Positions 1 through 8,056 of a DNA stretch of 9,591 nt are shown here, piece by piece. The notes below the pieces were generated by a model that was not told the DNA's origin, did not search any database, and worked only from the letters and a program-made list of their open reading frames with translations. The position numbers and the translations under genes were made by a program. Source of the stretch: DAOMOD01 sp964526035 (GTDB lineage Bacteria; Pseudomonadota; Gammaproteobacteria; Xanthomonadales; BPKI01); NCBI GenBank assembly GCA_964526035.1, contig CAZGKE010000136.1, positions 1-9,591 of the forward strand. The letters run 5' to 3'. Every line of letters begins with the position of its first letter. Position 1 is the stretch's first letter.

Positions 1-29
1 GCGCGGCGCGGATCCGGTTCATGGGCGGG

Positions 30-58
30 AAGAAACCCCTCTGCCGACGGGAGAGGGG
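30..58 (-). terminator. Rho-independent terminator closing the minus-strand operon
   Basis: Read on the minus strand, a 7-bp perfect stem (CCCCTCT / AGAGGGG, plus-strand positions 52-58 and 36-42) with a 9-nt loop is followed immediately by a T-rich tract (TTTCTT) at 35-30 and preceded by AAAG. It begins about 10 bp past the TAG of the decaheme/LVIVD gene, which is where an operon terminator belongs. The plus-strand reading also gives a stem followed by CTTT, so weak bidirectional action is possible, but no plus-strand gene is seen to end here. Confidence 0.75.
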
Positions 59-68
59 CTTTGGCATC

Positions 69-3000
69 CTAATCCTCCGAGCCGTTCTCCTCCCTCCACC
101 CATACGGCCGCGGCAACGCCGGCACCTCCGGCTGCATCTCCAGAATCCGGTTCGCCCGATACGGAATATGCTCCGTCTCGATCCCCCGCGGCCCGTCGAC
201 GTCATCCGTCACGAACCACGGCTTCCCATCCTCATTCAGATACAGCCGCTGCATCTCTTCCGCCGTAAACGGCCGTGAGCCGATGCGGCCGAGGATGGCG
301 ACCTGGTGGCCGGTTTCGTCGACGGCGCGGTCGCGCTCCAGGGGCCGGGTGATGCTGATGGCCGGGTTGCGGGTGGGGTAGCTGGCGATCAGTTCCGGCC
401 GGGGGTCGGGGCTGAAGCCGTAGAAGTTGGCCTGGGTGCTGGGCGAGAAGAGCTGCACCACCTTGAGGCCGCCGCTGCCGTCGGCCACGTAGGCGTAGAC
501 GCTGGCGTTGGTGGCGGCCACGGTGACGTCTCTTGCATCGACGATGCCGCCGCCGCCGTTGAACATCTGGAACAGTTTGGGCTGCTCCGGTCGCTCGACG
601 TCGATGATGGCGATGCCTTCGCGGCCGTTCGCCACGTAAGCGTAGGTGCGGGAAACGGTCAGCTTGTGCGCGCTGTTCAGCGGCAGCAGGGCGCCTTCGA
701 CCACGCGCGGGCTGCGCGGGTTGGACACGTCCACGGTCTGCAGGCCGTCGCGGGTGGTGACGAACAGGTAGCGGAACTGCACCTGGGCGGCGCGCGGGTC
801 GGGCAGGTCGATGGTGGCGACGTGCTTCGGGGCCAGCGGGTCGTCCATGTCGAGCACCACCACGCCGCGCGGGGTGGCGGCGTAGAACCAGCTTCCGGCC
901 ACGGCGAGATGACGCACGCCGTTCAGCACGCCGCCGGGGTTCCAGGTGAGCGCGCGGGTGAGCTGGTTGTTGCGCGGCTCGCCGTCCTGCAGGGTGTTGA
1001 CGTCGGTCAGGATCAGGCCTTCCTCGCTGTCGACGATGAACGCGTAGTTGTAGATCGGGTGGAAGGGCTGCTCCTGGTTGACCTCGCGCATCAGCTCGCC
1101 GGTGTTGCGGTCCGGGTGGATGGGCTGGGTGGTGGGCAGGACGACGCAGGTGGCATTGCTGCTCTTGATGTGGGTGTCGTGGCTGAGCGGCGAGAAGGGC
1201 GCGGTGATGATGCGCTGGCTGAAGCCCTTGTTGGCCACGGAGGCGATGTCGTACACGCGCATGCCGTTGGCGCCCTCGGCCACGTACAGGTATTCGCCGC
1301 GGTGCTGCACGCAGTGCGCGGCGCCGCTCTTGTGGCTGTGGCCCACTTCCAGTTCGTTGCCGTTCTCCTGGTGCTTGCGGAAGTCGTCGGGGTAGGCGTA
1401 GCGGTGCAGGTAGCTGCCGATGACCGCCTGCGGCTCTTCCCACTCGGTGACGCGCACGGCGTGGATGCTGCCCTCGGCGCCGACGTAGGTCTTGAAGCCC
1501 ATGAAGTCGACGAACTTGGTCCCTTGCAGCATGAGCTGCGCCATGATGGCGTTGTTGTCGTTGTCGGCCGACAGGTGGCAGTCGGTGCAGGTCTTGGTCT
1601 CGGTCTTGCGCTCGGTGTGCGGGTAGTGCGGCGCAAACGCCTGTGAGCTGAAGCCGGCGGCCGACACCGGCGGCTGCTGGATGTAGATGCGCTCGCGGTT
1701 GGCGTTGGTGGACGACAGCACCAGAGCGCTGGATGAGCGCACCGGGGCGATGGCGCCGCCCTTGATCTCGCCGTGTCGGCCCAGCTGGAACATGTCGTCG
1801 CGCGCCACCTGCGGGTTGTAGCTGGCCCAGTTGCGCGTGTAGCCGCCTTCGTAGTGGTGACGCTCGGTCTTCCAGTTGGCCTCGATGGGTAGGTGGCAGC
1901 CGCCGCAGCTCGTGGTCCACGAGGTGTGGCAGGTGTAGCAGAGCATTTCCTCTTCCTGGTGGGCGCGGTCTTCCGGCGCCACATCGGTGCCCCAGTTCAG
2001 CTCGCTGGTGTTGCGCGACACCAGCTTGGCGCGTGCGGCCTTGGCGTTGTAGGACGGGCTGAGCGGATTCATGGTGTCCTTCACCAGGCTCATTTCCCAT
2101 TCCAGATCGGGGGTGACCGCCGAGCGCTGGATCAGGGTGCCGCCGACCCATTCGAAGCGGCGCTTGCCGTCGGGGTTGCGCATCAGCGCAAGGTTGCGAC
2201 CGGCCTGGCTGGCCATGGGGCCGGAGGTGCGCAGGGTGGGGTAGGCATCGGCGGTGCCGTGGCAGTCCTTGCACTGGATCTCGACGCCGGCCATCACCTC
2301 GCCGACGATGTGGCCGGAGGAGTGCATATCCTGGCTGAAGTGGCAGTCGACGCAGTGCATGCCGACATCCACATGCACGCTGGACATGTGCACGGATTTC
2401 TCGAAGCGGTCGGGGTCGTCGCGGCTGACGATGTTGCCGTCGGCGTCGAGCAGGTTGCCCTTGCGGTCGCGCTTGAACACGGCGCGGAAATTCCAGCCGT
2501 GGCCGTGGTAGTCGGCGAACTGGGTGTTTTCCATTTCGGGGTTGCGCTCGGCGACCGACTTCAGGAAATCGATGTCGGCCCACTTGCCGCGGGCGGCGGC
2601 GGCTTCGGGGTTGCGGTCGAGCACCTTGCGCATGGTTTCGAAGTCGGGGTACTGCTGCTCTTCCGGCCACATGTTCGGGGCATCGGCCTCGTAGTCCCAC
2701 ATGGTGTAGCCCATGTAGGTGTTCATGAACATGTTGGGCTGGTGCATGTGGCAGATCATGCACTGGCTGGTGGGAATGGCGCGGGTGAACTGGTGCTTCA
2801 GCGGGTGGCCGGAGCGGTCCTTCGGGATGGTGGGGTCGACCTGCTGCGACGTGCCGCTGTGGCCGAACTGCGCGTACGGGCCGGAGTGGCGCGGGTCGCG
2901 GTCGTTGGCGTAGACCACATGGCAGGCGCTGCAGCCGGAATGACGGTAGTCGCCGGGCTGGTCGTTGGTGCCCATCTTCCACAGGTGCGGGTCGTTCAGG

Positions 3001-4028
3001 CGCGTCTTGTGGATGTTGAGCACCGGCACCGCGATGCGGTTGCCGGTGGCGGGGCCGCGGTTGGACTGGCGGAGATCCGGGCGGCCGGGTTCTTCAAGAC
3101 GCTGGATCATGCCCAGTGAATTGGGCAGGCCGGTTTCCGGGAACAGGTTGACGATGTTGCGGCCGCCGCGCTCGAACACGCGGAACACATCGGCGGGCGG
3201 AATCACTTCCCAGGCCGGCAGCGGGGCGAGGCTGGGCAGGATGCCGCGCTCGGTCATCTCCGGGGTGACTTCCACCGGGCTGGTGATGGTGGCGGGGTTG
3301 CCGTCGCGGTCGTAGGCCTGGCCGAGGATGTAGCGCTTGTAGGGCAGGATGCCGTTGTTGTACGAGGCGCCGCCCCAGAGCATGGCCGAGGTGGACATCA
3401 GCGACGTGCGCTGGGCATTGATGATGGGCTGGTGGCAGGCGCCACAGGCTTCATCGGCAATGCGCAGGTCGCTGGGATTGATGAAGCGGACGAACTCGGG
3501 GGATTCGTCGGTCCAGTAGGAGTAGGTGCGTTCCGGATTGGCAGCGCTCGGCCAGTGCGAGGGGTAGAGCGGCAGGACGTGGGCGCGGTCCATGGTGGCC
3601 TGGTATTCGGCGCTGCGCGAATCCTGGTGGTTGCCGCCGGGGCCTTGTACGGAGGCGTTGCCGCCGTGGCAGTCGGTGCAGCCGAGCACGACGGCTTCGC
3701 TGGCATGCATGGTCTTGCGGTCGCTGGCTTCGTGGCAGGTAAGGCAGCCTGAGCTCTTGGCGTCGGCGTCGGCCCAGGATTGGGTGGAGGGGGCGGACGG
3801 GGCGGTGATGTAGTCGCGTTCGACGGGTTTGGGTTTCTTGGCGGCCTGCGCGGGNNNNNNNNNNNNNNNNNNNNNNNNNNNNNNNNNNNNNNNNNNNNNN
3901 NNNNNNNNNNNNNNNNNNNNNNNNNNNNNNNNNNNNNNNNNNNNNNNNNNNNNNAGGAGCCCACTGGTGGGCGACTTGGGGGCGCGGGGGATCGGGTTGG
4001 CCTGGGCCGGCTGGACCTTGGGATTCAT
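69..4028 (-). CDS. Secreted decaheme c-type cytochrome with C-terminal LVIVD beta-propeller (N-terminus interrupted by assembly gap)
   Basis: This is a very large multiheme cytochrome of nominally 1319 residues if the 100-N gap is counted at face value. Ten CXXCH heme-binding motifs are visible at nominal residues 95, 117, 195, 366, 423, 559, 586, 697, 708 and 814 (CLTCH, CTDCH, CGACH, CSACH, CMICH, CVDCH, CKDCH, CYTCH, CGGCH, CTDCH). From about residue 905 to 1197 comes a run of blade-like repeats (YLYVAEGANGMRVYDIA, YAFIVDSEEGLILTDV, YLFVTTRDGLQTVDVSNP, YAYVANGREGIAIIDV, YAYVADGSGGLKVVQL), typical of LVIVD-repeat beta-propellers. A heme-free tail of about 120 residues follows. I chose the ATG at 4028 because GGAG sits 7 nt upstream; the open frame runs on to 4115, but that extension lies inside the upstream gene. 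No signal peptide is visible before the gap (a Pro/Ala/Lys-rich stretch), although heme attachment needs export, so the gap probably holds it. The likely role is a periplasmic or cell-surface electron carrier working with the barrel encoded 13 bp upstream; the propeller may bind a partner or substrate. Cytochrome and propeller assignment is strong; the physiological acceptor is unknown. Confidence 0.9.
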   Translation of the reverse strand: MNPKVQPAQANPIPRAPKSPTSGLXXXXXXXXXXXXXXXXXXXXXXXXXXXXXXXXXXPAQAAKKPKPVERDYITAPSAPSTQSWADADAKSSGCLTCHEASDRKTMHASEAVVLGCTDCHGGNASVQGPGGNHQDSRSAEYQATMDRAHVLPLYPSHWPSAANPERTYSYWTDESPEFVRFINPSDLRIADEACGACHQPIINAQRTSLMSTSAMLWGGASYNNGILPYKRYILGQAYDRDGNPATITSPVEVTPEMTERGILPSLAPLPAWEVIPPADVFRVFERGGRNIVNLFPETGLPNSLGMIQRLEEPGRPDLRQSNRGPATGNRIAVPVLNIHKTRLNDPHLWKMGTNDQPGDYRHSGCSACHVVYANDRDPRHSGPYAQFGHSGTSQQVDPTIPKDRSGHPLKHQFTRAIPTSQCMICHMHQPNMFMNTYMGYTMWDYEADAPNMWPEEQQYPDFETMRKVLDRNPEAAAARGKWADIDFLKSVAERNPEMENTQFADYHGHGWNFRAVFKRDRKGNLLDADGNIVSRDDPDRFEKSVHMSSVHVDVGMHCVDCHFSQDMHSSGHIVGEVMAGVEIQCKDCHGTADAYPTLRTSGPMASQAGRNLALMRNPDGKRRFEWVGGTLIQRSAVTPDLEWEMSLVKDTMNPLSPSYNAKAARAKLVSRNTSELNWGTDVAPEDRAHQEEEMLCYTCHTSWTTSCGGCHLPIEANWKTERHHYEGGYTRNWASYNPQVARDDMFQLGRHGEIKGGAIAPVRSSSALVLSSTNANRERIYIQQPPVSAAGFSSQAFAPHYPHTERKTETKTCTDCHLSADNDNNAIMAQLMLQGTKFVDFMGFKTYVGAEGSIHAVRVTEWEEPQAVIGSYLHRYAYPDDFRKHQENGNELEVGHSHKSGAAHCVQHRGEYLYVAEGANGMRVYDIASVANKGFSQRIITAPFSPLSHDTHIKSSNATCVVLPTTQPIHPDRNTGELMREVNQEQPFHPIYNYAFIVDSEEGLILTDVNTLQDGEPRNNQLTRALTWNPGGVLNGVRHLAVAGSWFYAATPRGVVVLDMDDPLAPKHVATIDLPDPRAAQVQFRYLFVTTRDGLQTVDVSNPRSPRVVEGALLPLNSAHKLTVSRTYAYVANGREGIAIIDVERPEQPKLFQMFNGGGGIVDARDVTVAATNASVYAYVADGSGGLKVVQLFSPSTQANFYGFSPDPRPELIASYPTRNPAISITRPLERDRAVDETGHQVAILGRIGSRPFTAEEMQRLYLNEDGKPWFVTDDVDGPRGIETEHIPYRANRILEMQPEVPALPRPYGWREENGSED
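3855..3954. other. 100-N assembly gap inside the decaheme gene
   Basis: Exactly 100 ambiguous bases interrupt the N-terminal coding region of the decaheme/LVIVD gene. A run of exactly 100 is a common placeholder for a gap of unknown size, so the apparent in-frame continuity (34 unknown residues) may be chance. Both flanks encode Pro/Ala/Lys-rich sequence (KVQPAQANPIPRAPKSP before, PAQAAKKPKPVERD after), so the missing part may be low-complexity and include the signal peptide. Confidence 0.95.
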
Positions 4029-4035
4029 TTGGGGT

Positions 4036-4039
4036 CTCC
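4036..4039 (-). promoter_or_regulatory. Ribosome binding site fixing the start of the decaheme gene
   Basis: On the minus strand GGAG lies 7 nt before the ATG at 4028, inside the 13-bp spacer that follows the TGA of the barrel gene and reaching up to it. This supports the ATG at 4028 over the in-frame ATG at 4115, which would overlap the preceding gene by 74 bases. Confidence 0.7.
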
Positions 4040-4041
4040 GG

Positions 4042-5835
4042 TCAGTACGTGAAGATGAAGTTGCCGAGCACCGAGTAGTGCGTCTTGTCAGGGAACAGGT
4101 CCCTGAAGCCGTCACCCGGAACCAACGCGGCGCCGGACAGGCGCAGCACGATGTTCTGCGTCATGAACGGTCGCCAGATCCACGCCACCGAGACGTCAGT
4201 GCCGATCGATTTGCCGATGGGGGCCTGGTTGCGCGCGGCTTCCAGGACCTCGGTGCGGTCGAACCACAGCTGGTTGAGGTTTACCGATACGCGATGCTCG
4301 GCGGCGAGATCGAAATCGGCGCCGATGCCGATGAGCCGCAAGCCGGGATTGTCGAAGTTGCTCTGGCCCAGCTCCTTGGAGCTGCGCAGCGAATTCAGCA
4401 TGCCGTTGCGCCCGGCCAGGGTGACGCCGCCACCGCCGACCAGCGGCACGTTCTGGCGGATCCAGTAGCTGGTGTCGGCGCCGGCGAAGATCGGGTTCTC
4501 GAAGATGGCATCGAAGCCGGTGGACTTGTCGTCGTAGGGGTCCTTGTCGCCGGTGGCATAGGCAATGGAAAGACGCGGACGGATCCACGAATAGTCGATG
4601 GACGCCTCGGCCGCGAGGAAGCCGGCGCGGATGTCGGTCTTGTGCGGCACGAAGGTGCCGGGCGTCGAGGTGCCGTGCGCGTAATAGGCAGACACCGTGA
4701 GGTTCAGACGGTCGATGTGGCCGTCGCCGTTGTAGCCGACGTAAGTCACGTTGTAGCGCCGCGCGCGCTCGCCGCCGAGGCTGGCGGGGCGTGCCAGGAA
4801 GCCGTTGTCGTCGAACTCGAATTCGTCTTCGCGGTTGCGGTTGTGGACGATGGTGGCCTGGCTGAAGAAGCCCAGGTACGGCCAATCCTGGCGGTAGACG
4901 TTGGCGATGAAGATGTCGTCATCGCGCAGGCCCGCGCCGATGTCGTTGAGTCCGGAGTTGATCTCCTTTTCCATGCGACGGAACCAGGCCAGGTTGTACT
5001 GCCACTTGTTGTTGTCGCGATTGCCGAACAGGCGCGCGCCGAACTGGTTGTCCTGGAACAGGAAGCCGCGGAAATCAGTGGAGAAGGGCTGGATGCCGAC
5101 GCGGATGGAATCGAAATCGTAGCGGTCGGTGAGGTCGCGCAGATGTTTGTCGACGAACAGCTCCTGCACGCCCACGTGGTGGTCGATGCGGGTGTCGCCG
5201 GTGCGCGGGTCGATGCGCGTGGTGCGCACATCGCGGGTGTCGACGCGGTTGTACTGTGCGGCCAGGGTGAGCCGGTACTCCCAGTCGGGTGGCTTGAAGG
5301 TGGTGTTGCCCTTGTAATAGACCACGCCGACGATGGCGGTCTGCGCGAATATGAGCTGCTCGGGGCGCGAGAAGATGTCGTCGCTGCCGGGGCGGTCGGT
5401 GGACTGCGGTCCGACCGGCGTCGGCAGGCTGCGCGGTTCGATGATGGTGTCTGCAATGCCCAGGAAGCTGATGAACCAGTCGTCGTAGAGCGGCTTGTCG
5501 CCCTTGTAGATGTTCTGGTTGTAAGGGTCGTACCAGGGGAACTTGAAGCCGAGGCTCTCCATGATGCGCCAGCGGTCGGGCACCGGGATGAACCCGCCGA
5601 CGGCGTCGACCGGCGCCGGATTGATGGCGTCGGGGTTCTGGATCACGTCGCGGTAGGGCTCCGGCGCCGGATGTCCGGGGCGGCGGCGCGGCACCTGCGC
5701 GGGACGGATCTCCGCAGCCCATGCAAGCTGCGTCCACTCCATCCACGGCAGCGGTGCGGTGAGCGGCGCAGACGACTGTGCGTGCGCGGCGGATGCGGTC
5801 AGGGTGAGGGCGATGGCGGCGATGAGGGTTCTCAT
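4042..5835 (-). CDS. Outer-membrane beta-barrel (porin-like) protein
   Basis: The 597-residue protein starts with a classical Sec signal peptide (MRTLIAAIALTLTASAAHA, cleavage after Ala19). A Pro/Arg-rich stretch of about 60 residues follows, then alternating hydrophobic/polar segments rich in Tyr, Trp, Phe and Arg, as in transmembrane beta-strands (for example FLFQDNQFGARLFGNRDNNK from about residue 258). The chain ends in FIFTY, a terminal aromatic residue of the kind the BAM machinery recognises. A segment near residues 429-438 (GDKDPYDDKS) and the general pattern recall large porin-like families such as alginate-export or DUF1302 proteins; I cannot choose between them. I see no cysteine anywhere, so the N-terminal CXXC of MtrB is absent, and no heme motif. 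Its start codon follows the stop of the lipoprotein gene by one base, implying translational coupling; upstream GAGAG is only a modest Shine-Dalgarno. Context suggests a sheath or channel letting the flanking cytochromes pass electrons across the outer membrane. Barrel nature is well supported; conduit function is inferred. Confidence 0.85.
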   Translation of the reverse strand: MRTLIAAIALTLTASAAHAQSSAPLTAPLPWMEWTQLAWAAEIRPAQVPRRRPGHPAPEPYRDVIQNPDAINPAPVDAVGGFIPVPDRWRIMESLGFKFPWYDPYNQNIYKGDKPLYDDWFISFLGIADTIIEPRSLPTPVGPQSTDRPGSDDIFSRPEQLIFAQTAIVGVVYYKGNTTFKPPDWEYRLTLAAQYNRVDTRDVRTTRIDPRTGDTRIDHHVGVQELFVDKHLRDLTDRYDFDSIRVGIQPFSTDFRGFLFQDNQFGARLFGNRDNNKWQYNLAWFRRMEKEINSGLNDIGAGLRDDDIFIANVYRQDWPYLGFFSQATIVHNRNREDEFEFDDNGFLARPASLGGERARRYNVTYVGYNGDGHIDRLNLTVSAYYAHGTSTPGTFVPHKTDIRAGFLAAEASIDYSWIRPRLSIAYATGDKDPYDDKSTGFDAIFENPIFAGADTSYWIRQNVPLVGGGGVTLAGRNGMLNSLRSSKELGQSNFDNPGLRLIGIGADFDLAAEHRVSVNLNQLWFDRTEVLEAARNQAPIGKSIGTDVSVAWIWRPFMTQNIVLRLSGAALVPGDGFRDLFPDKTHYSVLGNFIFTY

Positions 5836-5836
5836 G

Positions 5837-7867
5837 TCACAGGCTCTCGCACACGTTCTGGACGCTGGAATCGATGAACGGCGACTGCGGGCACTGCACG
5901 TAGCGCAGGCGCACGTTCTGCGGCGCGAGGGTGTCTGCGCGCATGTCCTTCGGCGCGTTGCCGATGCTGCCGTTCAGCGCGTTGCCTCCGTTGTGCAGGC
6001 CGAGGAAGCTGACCATGTCGTCCTGGTCGATGCCGTCGCCGGAGACGCCGATGCCGCCGACCAGGGTGCCGTTGCGGTAGATCGGCACCGAGCCGGGGAA
6101 AATCTGGATGCCGTTGGCGAGCTGCGGAAGCAGGCTGCAGCTTCCTGGCGGCTGATCGGGCAGCGGCATCGGGAAGCCGGGGCGTGGCGCGCCCACCAGC
6201 AGGGTGTCGTCGAGGAACAGTGCCAGGCCGCTCTGATTCAGCACGTGCGCGAGGTGCAGGGCCACCTGGTTGTAGACCAGATCAAGCTGCAGGCCGATAT
6301 GGAAAGGACTCCAGTTGTTGAACGGGCGACTGAACGGGCCGGGGTTGGTGTCGGGGACGCCATCGGGGAAGAACGGCCGCGACAGGTTGCCGTTGGCACG
6401 ATCGGAGAAGGCGATGGCGCCGTCGCCCAGCGCATTCGGCATGCCGAGGAAGTCGCGCGCGCGCTGGACGTAGGAGGTGATGGTGGTCTCGGCGATCACG
6501 CTGAGCACCGCCCCATCCGGTGTCAGGGTGATGCTGAAGTACTCGGCGGGCGGCAGGCCCAGCAGCGCGTCGCCGGCGGCGGCGCTGGAGAAGAACATCG
6601 CGGTGCGTGCCTTCTGCAGGGAGACGTCGGTGCCGAACACAGGTGCGTCGCGGGTGCGCGCAAGAGCCAGCACTTCGCCGTTGGTGTCGACGATGGACAC
6701 GGTGACGCGTGCCTGCGTGCCCAGCGGACGGCGGATCTGCGCACGCGCGCGGTTGGCGATGCTGAGCGCTTCGCGCATCAGCGTGCGCACTTCGTTCTCG
6801 GTCAGCGCGTTGGCGCCATCGGTGCCGCCGCGTGGACGGAAGCGCTCGACGTTGTCGGCATCGACCAGCACGAAGGCGTCGAGGCCGTCGTAATCGAGAT
6901 TGTCGGGGCGGATGCCGGAGGCAGGCTGGCCGAAGGCAGTGCCGGGGACTATGGCGCCGCCGAAGTAGGCGGGCACGGCGACCACGTTTCCAGCGAGGCT
7001 GGCGAACGGCGGCGGCGATCCAGGGTTGCTGGCGAGGTCTTCAAAGGTAGAGTCGCTGAAGCGGAATGTCTTGCCGTCCACCGTGATGCGGTCGCCGCGG
7101 CGGTCGAGCGGGGCGGCGAAGCCGAAGGTGCCGGCCAGCGCGATCAGCTCGTCGATGTCTTCGTCGATGTCGAAGATGTCGGAGTCGAGGCCGTAGATGC
7201 CGTCGGCCGCAATGCCGATGCCGCCGATTGGCGTGCCGTCCTGGTACAGCGGAAGGCCGCCCGGATCGGCCGACAGGCCGAGCGGCGAGCGCTTCGGGCC
7301 GGGGCCGGCGGGGCCGCCGTCAAAGCGAAGGTTGAGGTCGGAGCAGGGCAGCTGGCTGAACTGCACGCCGAACAGTGGACCGGACGGCTGTCCGCCTTCA
7401 CCGGGGTTGAAGTTCTGCTGCACGATCTGGCCCGCGGTGCGGGTGGAGAAGGCGTTGCCTTCAGACGACAGGAAGGCGCCGGTGACCGCTTTGGCGATGG
7501 CGGCGAGTTCGGCGGGGACGGTGAGGTTCTCGAGTCCGCCGGTCACGCCGCGCTGCGAGGTGATGGTGACCGTCGCCGGCGCGCCATCCATGCGGTACAC
7601 CGCAAGCACGTTGCCGACGCGGTCGACCACGGCGATGGTGGCTGGGCGATTCAGCGCCGATGCTTCGGCTGCCGCCTGGGAAATGATGCGCTGGATATCG
7701 GAGACGCCGAGCCGGGATGCTGCGGTGACGCAGCTGCCGGTGCAGACCGGCGCGCTCGGCGGCGGGGGCGCGGTGCCGACTGGGTCGCCGGAATTGCCGC
7801 TCCCGGAACAGGCAGCCAAGGCCGCGACCGAGACAGTCAGCAGCAGACGATTTCGCAGGTGTCCCAT
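5837..7867 (-). CDS. Outer-membrane lipoprotein with tandem GlcG/HbpS-like (DUF336) domains
   Basis: The 676-residue protein opens with a lipoprotein signal peptide ending in a lipobox (LAAC, Cys20); Ser follows the cysteine, so outer-membrane sorting is expected. A Gly/Ser/Pro-rich linker leads to two copies of a GlcG/HbpS-like (DUF336) fold. Copy 1 (about 50-290) has IAVVDRVGNVLAVYRMDGAP at 78-97 and GGLPLYQDGTPIGGIGI at 203-219. Copy 2 (about 355-650) has VSIVDTNGEVLALARTRDAP at 390-409, QKARTAMFF at 418-426 and LVGGIGVSGDGIDQDD at 602-617. Each copy is much longer than the usual domain of about 140 residues because of insertions between the halves. Relatives bind heme (HbpS of Streptomyces) or occur in glycolate operons (GlcG). 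No CXXCH motif is present, so covalent heme is not expected; non-covalent heme or another small ligand is possible. I chose the ATG at 7867 because GGGGAG lies 7 nt upstream and it places the signal peptide at the N-terminus; an in-frame ATG at 7975 would add 36 unrelated residues. First gene of the tight three-gene operon. Confidence 0.87.
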   Translation of the reverse strand: MGHLRNRLLLTVSVAALAACSGSGNSGDPVGTAPPPPSAPVCTGSCVTAASRLGVSDIQRIISQAAAEASALNRPATIAVVDRVGNVLAVYRMDGAPATVTITSQRGVTGGLENLTVPAELAAIAKAVTGAFLSSEGNAFSTRTAGQIVQQNFNPGEGGQPSGPLFGVQFSQLPCSDLNLRFDGGPAGPGPKRSPLGLSADPGGLPLYQDGTPIGGIGIAADGIYGLDSDIFDIDEDIDELIALAGTFGFAAPLDRRGDRITVDGKTFRFSDSTFEDLASNPGSPPPFASLAGNVVAVPAYFGGAIVPGTAFGQPASGIRPDNLDYDGLDAFVLVDADNVERFRPRGGTDGANALTENEVRTLMREALSIANRARAQIRRPLGTQARVTVSIVDTNGEVLALARTRDAPVFGTDVSLQKARTAMFFSSAAAGDALLGLPPAEYFSITLTPDGAVLSVIAETTITSYVQRARDFLGMPNALGDGAIAFSDRANGNLSRPFFPDGVPDTNPGPFSRPFNNWSPFHIGLQLDLVYNQVALHLAHVLNQSGLALFLDDTLLVGAPRPGFPMPLPDQPPGSCSLLPQLANGIQIFPGSVPIYRNGTLVGGIGVSGDGIDQDDMVSFLGLHNGGNALNGSIGNAPKDMRADTLAPQNVRLRYVQCPQSPFIDSSVQNVCESL

Positions 7868-7874
7868 GCTTGTT

Positions 7875-7880
7875 CTCCCC
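7875..7880 (-). promoter_or_regulatory. Strong ribosome binding site of the HbpS-like lipoprotein gene
   Basis: On the minus strand GGGGAG lies 7 nt before the ATG at 7867. It decides the start in favour of the lipoprotein signal peptide rather than the longer in-frame extension. Confidence 0.7.
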
Positions 7881-7921
7881 AGAACGTAACGACGAACCCC
7901 CTCCGGATTCGGCGCGCGGCC

Positions 7922-7927
7922 ATCATA
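7922..7927 (-). promoter_or_regulatory. Candidate -10 element for the three-gene operon
   Basis: Minus-strand TATGAT matches the sigma-70 -10 consensus at five of six positions and lies about 55 bp before the lipoprotein start, a reasonable leader length in otherwise GC-rich DNA. No convincing -35 box is present: the hexamer 17 nt upstream is CATGCA, and a better match (TGCACA) would leave only 15 nt. This is a weak prediction from inspection only. Confidence 0.3.
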
Positions 7928-8056
7928 ACGCAGTCTGGAGATTGTGCATGGGCGGAGGGCGAGAAGTGACCGCATGAACGAGGCCGCGCGCGGGTCATGC
8001 AGCGCTTCGATTCACTCGTGTTCTTGCGCGCGCTTTCGCCTTCCTGCGCGAACAAT

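Noticed and set aside
1290..1325. Eleventh heme site at HCVQHRG of the large cytochrome
   Set aside because: The motif is C-x-x-H with only one cysteine and does not fit CXXCH; it sits at the start of the propeller.
306..1646. Long plus-strand open frame opposite the LVIVD region
   Set aside because: Its Val/Gly/Ala/His-rich translation is the complement of a well-supported coding frame, a common high-GC shadow. The same applies to plus-strand frames around 1893-3119, 3829-5877 and 5759-7969.
4029..4115. N-terminal extension of the decaheme gene to an ATG at 4115
   Set aside because: It lies in the 3' end of the barrel gene, has no signal peptide, and the ATG at 4028 has a well-placed GGAG.
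7868..7975. N-terminal extension of the lipoprotein gene to an ATG at 7975
   Set aside because: The added 36 residues would push the lipobox signal peptide inside the protein; the ATG at 7867 has a strong ribosome binding site.
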